Shown here piece after piece: positions 38,981-45,299 of a DNA stretch of 45,299 nt. Every line of letters starts with the position of its first letter. Within the stretch, counting starts at the first letter, position 1. Position numbers and translations under genes: made by a program. This DNA is from CAVQTK01 sp963716455 (GTDB lineage Bacteria > Pseudomonadota > Gammaproteobacteria > Coxiellales > Coxiellaceae). Below the pieces are notes generated by a model, which was not told the DNA's origin, did not search any database, and saw only the letters and a list, made by a program, of their open reading frames with translations. The DNA lies in contig CAVQTK010000016.1 of the NCBI GenBank assembly GCA_963716455.1, positions 1-45,299 of the forward strand, in the 5' to 3' direction.

Positions 38981-39427
38981 TTATCTCAGGGCAAAAAAAA
39001 CCCCACAGCAAGCTGTAGGGTTTTTTAATAACGAAAAATAGTATAGATTAGCCGCCGTGACGACCGTTACCCATGCCACCAGGTCGACCACCCATCTTCC
39101 TCCTCCTGAACGAGGACCGCCGCCGCCGAAGCCACCGCTCCGACGTACACCACCACCACCGCCGCCACCTTCACGTTCTTTAGGCGGTTTAGCAATGCTT
39201 ACTTTAATAGTTCGACCATCAATTTCCTTCCCATTCATTTCTTGCACTGCTTGCTGAGCGGAGGCTTGATTTTCAAAGGTAATAAATCCAAATCCCTTGG
39301 AACGATTTGTCAAGCGATCCATCACAATAATAACACTTGCTATCTGACCAAATTTTTCAAAGTGTTGTGACAACTGTTCTTCACCTGTCCGATAGGACAA
39401 ATTACCTACATAGATTTTGGTATTCAT
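38981..39427 (-). CDS. RRM RNA-binding protein with frameshifted glycine-rich tail
   Basis: A single RNA-recognition-motif protein of the bacterial glycine-rich type, linked in relatives to cold and RNA folding. The RRM spans residues 1-80: RNP2 IYVGNLSY, RNP1 KGFGFITF, and the DGRTIKVSIAKP end. A Gly/Arg tail follows (GGGGGGG, SGGFGGGGPRSGGG). After that the frame turns to RWVVDLVAWVTVV, unlike any such tail. In the next frame the sequence reads MGGRPGGMGNGRHGG and stops at 39048-39050, the expected end. So a 1-nt shift has replaced the tail, and the present frame now reads through the terminator to a stop at 38981. The RRM itself is undamaged. The start MNTKIYVGN (39427) is typical. Confidence 0.85.
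   Translation of the reverse strand: MNTKIYVGNLSYRTGEEQLSQHFEKFGQIASVIIVMDRLTNRSKGFGFITFENQASAQQAVQEMNGKEIDGRTIKVSIAKPPKEREGGGGGGGVRRSGGFGGGGPRSGGGRWVVDLVAWVTVVTAANLYYFSLLKNPTACCGVFFALR
38993..39026 (-). terminator. intrinsic terminator of the RRM protein gene
   Basis: The pairs ACAGC/GCTGT and CCC/GGG (one mismatch between them, AA loop) form the stem, flanked by eight A's on the left and six T's on the right. It can therefore work in both directions. It lies inside the present, frameshifted reading frame of the RRM gene. Confidence 0.85.
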
Positions 39428-39900
39428 GTTCAATATACTCTCAATAACAAAAGAAATAAAAAAATGCATAGCAGATCATTTTGAGAGCATTTATCATGCT
39501 CCCTCAATATTGCAGTGCTTCCCAAAGCAAAAAATAATAATAACATATAATTGCTCCATATGTCTACTTATCATCAATATTAATGTGCGCTTGTTTACTC
39601 TCAAAAGAAGTCTAATGTAAACAGGTTTTTGCAAGAAATCTAATGAATACAAAAACATATACATCGCATAAAAAGTTATTCACAAAATTTGTGGATAACT
39701 CTGTGAATATCCTTTCAAAAACTTACAAATTTTTATTTAATCTGAGTACTTACAACAAATTGAATTCATTTTGTCCATAAATATTATGTTTATTTTCAGC
39801 AAGTTATATAATATTTTACTTTTAAACCTACTTTTGCTAGTAAATTAAAACCAATGCCGTATAATCAGCGGACCCTGTGTGCAACCCTAATATTTTATTC
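39428..39900. other. AT-rich intergenic region with DnaA-box-like cluster
   Basis: This gap of about 470 bp lies between divergently oriented genes. It contains three DnaA-box-like 9-mers within 35 bp: TTATTCACA at 39676-39684 (+), TTATCCACA at 39690-39698 (-, perfect consensus) and ATATTCACA at 39702-39710 (-). A very AT-rich stretch follows (39711-39850). The promoter of the RRM gene should lie in the left part. No RNA gene was recognised. Confidence 0.5.
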
Positions 39901-42535
39901 ATGCTTGATACATTTTTGAGTCAGTTTGGCATTCCGATACTGATTCTAACCGCGAATCGTCGTCTAGCAGAACATACTAGTCAATGTTATGCCTATTTCA
40001 GCAAAAAAAAGAACACAAAACTTGGGAATCTCTTACAGTCCTTCCCTTAACACGTTGGCTCATTGACCTTTGGCAACACTATTCTTTAGGCCCTGAAAGA
40101 ATCCTAAGTGAATATGAAGAAGTATTATTTGTGGTCAAATATTATAAAACAGGAAAATATTATACCTTAGTACAACAAGCTTGGAAAATGCTACATAGCT
40201 GGAAAACTTCTCTTGCAACCTTGCAAAACTTTCCTGAAACTGCCGAAGTAACACATTTTATAATTTGGAGTAACCAGTTTATTAAAATTTGCCGTGAGCA
40301 GAATTGGCTGAGCGAAGCAATATTACCAATACGATTAATAACGTCATTACCTCATCATTTAATAACTTGGCCAAAAAAAATTTTTTATATTTGATTTTGA
40401 CGAATTACCTCCTAGTTACCAAGAGTTAATTGAATTACTAAACTTATATACAGAAGTAATAGAGATTGATTCCGAAAAGCCAGAAGGACAATGCCAATCC
40501 GTTTCATTTCAGAATTTTGAGACAGAACTTGTAACTGTTGCTCATTGGGCTAAAGCAAATTGGCAAGCACAACCTCAACAAAAGATAGGTTGTGTTGTTC
40601 ACAACTTACTCATCACCGTAATCAAATCACTCAAAGCTTTAATCGAGTTTTTGCCATTGAAAATCAACTTCCTGGCGTTTTACATACCACATTACCTTAT
40701 AATATTTCAGCCAGTAAACCCCTCCATCATTTTTCAGCTATTTTTATTGCCATGGAAATCCTAGCTCTAGGATTTAAACAATTATCACTAACAACCTTAA
40801 GCCGCTTAATTCAATCTGCCTCTCATTGCCAAAATGAAGCGGATGCTAATATGGGTGCTAATCTGGATATTTTTTTACGTCAGAATAACTGTCCTGAGGT
40901 GCCAGTAGAAGCTTTATATGCCGCTATAGCAACATGGCAAATACATTTTCCGAAAACACTTGGTTAAAACGCTGGCAACTTTTTCTAGCCACTGTTAAAA
41001 AAAATTCGGCAGTGCTCCAATTTCCTAGTGCCTGGATGGCGTATTTTCTTCATCAATTAAATGTCATCGGTTGGCCAGGAGGAAGAGGATTAAACAGTCT
41101 AGAACACCAACTAGTTAATCGTTGGCAACAACTACTAGAAGAAATAGCCGATCTAGATGCTGTTGCTGGTACCGTCCCATCAACAAGCTTATCAACTGCT
41201 ATACCGGCTTATAGAGAAAACTATTTTTCAACCGCAAAGCCAACCTCAAGCTTCCATTCAAATATTAGGAGTTTTAGAAGTAGTGGTTTATTTTTTGACA
41301 AGTTATGGATCATGGAACTTAATGAATATAATTGGCCCACCTCATATCATCCTAATCCCTTTCTACCCTACCATTTACAGCTAAAAAACAATATGCCCCA
41401 TTCTTCTGCACAACGTGAATTAGTTTATACCCAAAAAATTATGCATCGGTTGACACGTAGCGCTCATCAATTATGGCTAAGCTATTTTTCTCGGAGGTAG
41501 ACCTACCGCCTCGTCCTAGCGGTTTAATTAAGCAGTATCCAAATAAGTGCCGCTGATTTGCAATTAACTCTTCAGGAGGATTTTGCCATGACTATTTATC
41601 AGTATGGCACAAAAGAATCTATAGAAGATTATAAAGCACCTGCCACAATTGATAATGAAATGCTTACTGGCGGTGCCGTGACTTAATGCAACATCAATAT
41701 GCCCTTTTAAAGCCTTTGCCTTATATCGCTTAAAAGCAACTAAACCAAATGAGCCCATGTTAGGTATCACTCCAATTGATCGAGGAATAGTGACGCATCG
41801 TGTTTTAGAAAAAATTTGGAAAATAATTAAAAATGATCAAAATTAATAGATTTTAATGAACAAAAGCTTGAATTATTAATCACTGAAAATATAGAAGCAG
41901 CTATCAATGAATATATTCATACCAAAAAAAGCATCAAACTGCATCTTTATTTTGGCAATTAGAAAAAAAACGTTTAGCAAACTTAATTCAAGAATGGCTT
42001 AATTTAGAAAAGCAACGTAATCCATTTGTAGTGGTAGAACAAGAAACTGAACGTTATATCAAGTTATCTAGATTACATCTTAAATTAAAAATTGACCGTA
42101 TTGACCAATTAAGTAATGGCAGTCTGATAGTAATAGATTATAAAACTGGCATAGCGCAGATTAACCATTGGTTTGGAAACGGATTAAACAACCTCAACTA
42201 CCTCTTTATAGTGTTTTTGGCTCTGCAGGAAATTTCAAAATTTTGTTGGGCTGGCTTTTGCACAACTACGTTCTGGTCAATTGGAATTTAGCAGATTACA
42301 TAGTGAAGCAGCATCTGCGCACTTATTTCCAGATGGGGTTAACTCAATTAGTAAACATAAAAATCCACAAGCACTTTCGAGCTGGCAACTTTTGTCTGAG
42401 CATTGGCATTATGAATTATTAAAGCTTAGTGAGGATTTTTGTGACGGCTATGCACTTGCTGATCCGGCTGAAGGAAAAATCACCTGCCGAACATGCGAGT
42501 TACATGCTCTGTGTCGAATCAAATCAACAGTTTAA
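39901..42535 (+). pseudogene. AddB-like PD-(D/E)xK nuclease ('probable DNA repair protein'), heavily frameshifted
   Basis: This was a protein of about 870 residues. It starts at 39901 with MLDTFLSQFG and LTANRRLAEH, the usual opening of this AddB-related family, then breaks near 39990, 40395, 40570, 40950, 41240, 41500 and several later points. Recognisable parts are TRWLIDLWQ, VIGWPGGRGLNSLEHQLVNRW, LWIMELNEYNWP and the nuclease core KLKIDRIDQL...LIVIDYKTG (42070-42150) with its Asp and D-x-K. The C-terminal CRTCELHALC cysteines resemble the Fe-S cluster of AddB. The protein would process DNA ends together with the helicase that follows. It is plainly dead. Confidence 0.8.
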
Positions 42536-42540
42536 TATTA

Positions 42541-45299
42541 TGCTAAACGAAACTTTAAAATTATCCAGATCAAAATGTTCGCACTCAAGCTTTAAATGTC
42601 CAAAATTCTTATATTATTCAAGCACCCGCAGGATCTGGAGAAGCAATTGTTAACTCAACGATATTTAGTTTTATTAGCACAAGCATGTCACTACCCTGAA
42701 GAAGTAATTGCTCTTACTTTTACCCGTAAAGCTGCTGCTGAAATGCGTGAACGTGTTTTATCAGCACTCCATATAGCTGATTGTGAGCAAGCGCCAGAGG
42801 AACCGCATCGCTTAGAAACCTGGCGTTTAGCAAAACAAGTGCTTATTAAAGATCATACGGCTCATTGGCAGATTCTACTTAATCCGCAACGATTACGCAT
42901 TCTTACTCTTGACGCGCTAGCAGCGCAAATCACTAGCCGTTTACCTGTGCTAAGCGGCCTAGGAAATCCTGCTTATTTAGTAGAACAGGCTATACCATTT
43001 TACCGTCAAACAGTTCAATACGTTTTAACCCACTTAGAGCCCGAATATCCATGGACCCCTACTATAATTAGACTGCTTGAACATTTAGATAATCAAGCTT
43101 GGCAGTTAGAAGAATTGTTTATCGATATGCTCGCCAAAAGAGAGCAATGGCTGCCCTATATTACTCCCTATTACCATCATCCTGAAGCATTACGCCAGCA
43201 TTTAGAAAAGGGTCTGCTTCATTTAGTTGAAGAGACTTTACAATCTGCTTACAATCTTTTTCCTCAATCTATAATCACAGAACTGCTGCCCTTAGCCCGA
43301 TCAGCAGGCCAATATTCTTGAACAGCAAATACATCATCCAATTGTCAATTGTGCAAACCTTTATACCTTCCCAGAAGCTACTGTTGAGAAACTCGATGCC
43401 TGGATTGGTTTAGCTAACTTGCTGTTGACTAAAGAAGGAGAATGGCGTCGCAAGCTAGATAAACAAGTAGGATTTCCTCCTCATAGTTTAGAAAAAAAAG
43501 CCATGCAGAACTTATTAAGAAATTTTCCAACCAAGAAGCATTACGCGCTGCACTTAATGAAATTTTTTCATGTCCACCTATTTATTATACTTCCTCACAA
43601 TGGGAAATCATTTCTGCACTTTGCAACTATTACCTCTGATAGCTGCACAGTTGCAATTAACTTTTCAACAAAAAAGTGCCATAGATTTTATAGAACTAGG
43701 ATTGGCTGCCTCGCATGCATTAGGTGAAGAAGAGCAACCTACTGATTTAGCGCTTTCTTTGGATTATCGAATTCGCCATTTACTTGTAGATGAATTTCGA
43801 GATACCTCCGTCATGCAATTTAAATTTTTAGAAAAATTAATAGCCGGATGGCAACCTGGAGATGGACGAAGCATATTCCTAGTTGGAGATCCTATGCAGT
43901 CTATTTATCGTTTCCGTAATGCAGAGGTGGGTTTATTTTTACGGGCTACACATCAAGGCATAGGACAAATACAATTAATACCCCTCCACATTAACCAGCA
44001 ATTTTCGTTCTCAAATGAGTGTAGTCAAATGGTTAAACGAAGTATTTCCGCAAATTTTGGCCCCTGTAGTAGACTTTACTATCGGAGCGATTCCCTATAC
44101 CCCAGTTAATCCTATTAAAAAAGATACCATAGCTCCGGCTGTAAATTGTTATGCCACTTTTTCAACGGATAACCAAGAAGAAGCTCAGCAAGTAGTAAAC
44201 TGTGTGAAACAATGTCGTAAACAAGATCCTTTAGGAACTATTGCTATTTTGGTGCGTTCACGTCAACATTTACAGGAAATTATTCCCGCGTTACATTATG
44301 CACATATTTCTTTTCAAGCTGTAGAAATCGAATCACTCGCAGAACGCAGTGAAATTTATGATTTGATGGCTCTCACCCGTGCCTTATATCATCGTGAAGA
44401 TCGCATCGCCTGGCTCGCTTTGCTGCGCGCTCCTTATTGCGGTTTGACCTTGGCAGATCTACATACTATTACCCAAGCGGCAATTTATCACCCTATTTAT
44501 GAATGCTTATTAAACTATTCTAACCTTAGTTCTTTAAGTGATGACGGCCAACAGCGGCTTAAACGCATTGTACCCATCCTTTCTCATGCGATGCAAAACC
44601 GCGAACGCCTACCATTTGCGGTCTGGGTGGAAGGGGTATGGTTGGCTCTGGGCGGGCCGGCTGGATTAAATGACTCCTCTTGCCTAAAGAATAGTAAGGT
44701 CTTATTTTAAATTGCTGACCGAATTAGAAATTGAACATAATTTTTTGGAAATAAAAATGCTTGAAGAAAAAGTGAACCGTCTATGCTGCCCCACAACATC
44801 AAGGAGACATGAAATTACAAATCATGACTATTCATAAAGCCAAAGGTTTGGAATTTGACCATGTCATTTTACCAAGCTTACATCAAAAACCACCTGTTGA
44901 ATCTTCTAGACTCTTACTGTGGTTAGAGAAAGCTAATCTAAGCGGTGGTAGTGATTTAATCTTAGCCTCTATCAAAGCCACAGCAGACACTCGAGATCCT
45001 ATTTATCATTACTTGCGGCGAAACGAACAAAAAAAATTGGCTCAAGAAGCCAGTCGTTTATTATATGTTGCCGCCACTCGAACTAAACAAACATTACATT
45101 TGTTGGCTACTTTGCCTCTAGTCAAAGACTCCCCCAATCCTCCTATTGGAAGTTTCCTTGCATTGTTATGGCCTTATTTTTCTTTACACATAAAACAATC
45201 GCCCCTCCCACCTAGGACAGTATCTCACTGCGAGGAAAAAGTAGTCATTTTTCTCAGCGCCTTCCCGCAGATTGGCGGCTACCGCCCTTACCCAATGGG
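42541..45299 (+). pseudogene. AddA/UvrD-like helicase, heavily frameshifted, runs off the window
   Basis: The start is probably ATG at 42541, 6 bp after the preceding stop. UvrD-family motifs are spread over several frames. Motif I reads IIQAPAGSG then is damaged where the Lys-Thr should be (42640); Ia is ALTFTRKAAAEMRERV; II is LLVDEFRDTS (usually DEFQDT); III is FLVGDPMQSIYRFRN. IV is split, with HINQQF in one frame and RSQMSVV in the next (44008). V/VI lie in the right part (44809 on) as IMTIHKAKGLEFDHVILPSL and LLYVAATRTKQTLHLLA. Shifts also occur near 43315, 43560 and 44710, and close to 45245, where FSQRLPADWRLPPLP continues in another frame. It is the partner of the AddB-like gene. The 3' end is outside the window. 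Confidence 0.8.

Noticed and set aside
39057..39257. Proline-rich + strand reading frame
   Set aside because: It is the antisense of the glycine-rich tail of the RRM protein; the proline runs are a by-product of GGN codons.
39600..39900. Chromosomal origin of replication
   Set aside because: Only three box-like sites and AT richness support it; dnaA, dnaN, rpmH, gidA and other usual neighbours are absent. Kept only as a DnaA-box observation.

Overview
The window looks like a chromosomal piece of an AT-rich gammaproteobacterium, most plausibly in the order Legionellales (Legionella/Coxiella/Rickettsiella side). The placement is inference. It rests on the block tRNA-Val-thrS-infC-rpmI-rplT-pheS-pheT-ihfA-tRNA-Pro, a PmrA/PmrB-like two-component pair with PmrA-type tandem half-sites, a U-box-like protein of the kind these bacteria inject into host cells, an avidin-family protein and a 180-kDa-class NAD-glutamate dehydrogenase. 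No 16S rRNA or other decisive marker is present.

The dominant theme is selective gene decay. Housekeeping genes (typA, birA, kup, rmuC, the whole thrS-ihfA cluster, kdsB, folE) are uninterrupted and of normal length. Many dispensable or host-interaction genes carry one to many frameshifts: two surface Ig-repeat genes, mmsB, the acetoacetyl-CoA synthetase, the large glutamate dehydrogenase, pmrB, an IS630 transposase and an AddAB-like helicase-nuclease pair. Long intact genes lying between the broken ones argue against generally poor sequence. The pattern fits a host-restricted lineage in genome reduction.

Layout. 1-7030: two divergent, decayed genes for exported proteins with cadherin/Ig-like repeats; the rightward one also has an N-terminal beta-barrel-like part, recalling intimin/invasin. 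They share a 206-bp control region holding a PmrA-box-like site. 7050-9510: cyclophilin PpiB and the K+ transporter Kup, divergent. 9570-9675: a long palindromic repeat. 9739-10047: a stand-alone EncFtn-type ferritin with no encapsulin. 10064-15010: typA, birA, a DedA protein and rmuC. 15061-18508 (minus): a tightly overlapping ycaR-kdsB-mmsA-mmsB operon in which only mmsB is broken. 18725-25687 (minus): tRNA-Pro, ihfA, pheT, pheS, rplT, rpmI, infC (probable AUU start), thrS and tRNA-Val. 25693-26118: a secreted avidin-like protein. 26269-28231: frameshifted acetoacetyl-CoA synthetase. 28486-29288: dead IS630 element. 29594-35415 (minus): folE, a HIT hydrolase and the broken NAD-GDH. 35658-37737: pmrA (intact) and pmrB (frameshifted). 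38039-38536: U-box-like protein. About 38981-39427: RRM RNA-binding protein with a frameshifted tail. 39670-39715: a cluster of DnaA-box-like sites. 39901-45299: decayed AddB-like nuclease and AddA-like helicase, the latter running off the window.

Functionally, losses cluster in valine/propionate catabolism (mmsB), ketone-body use (acetoacetyl-CoA synthetase), glutamate oxidation (GDH), double-strand-break repair (AddAB-like) and the PmrB sensor with its likely surface targets. Translation, LPS precursor synthesis, biotin attachment, folate/pterin entry and K+ uptake are kept.
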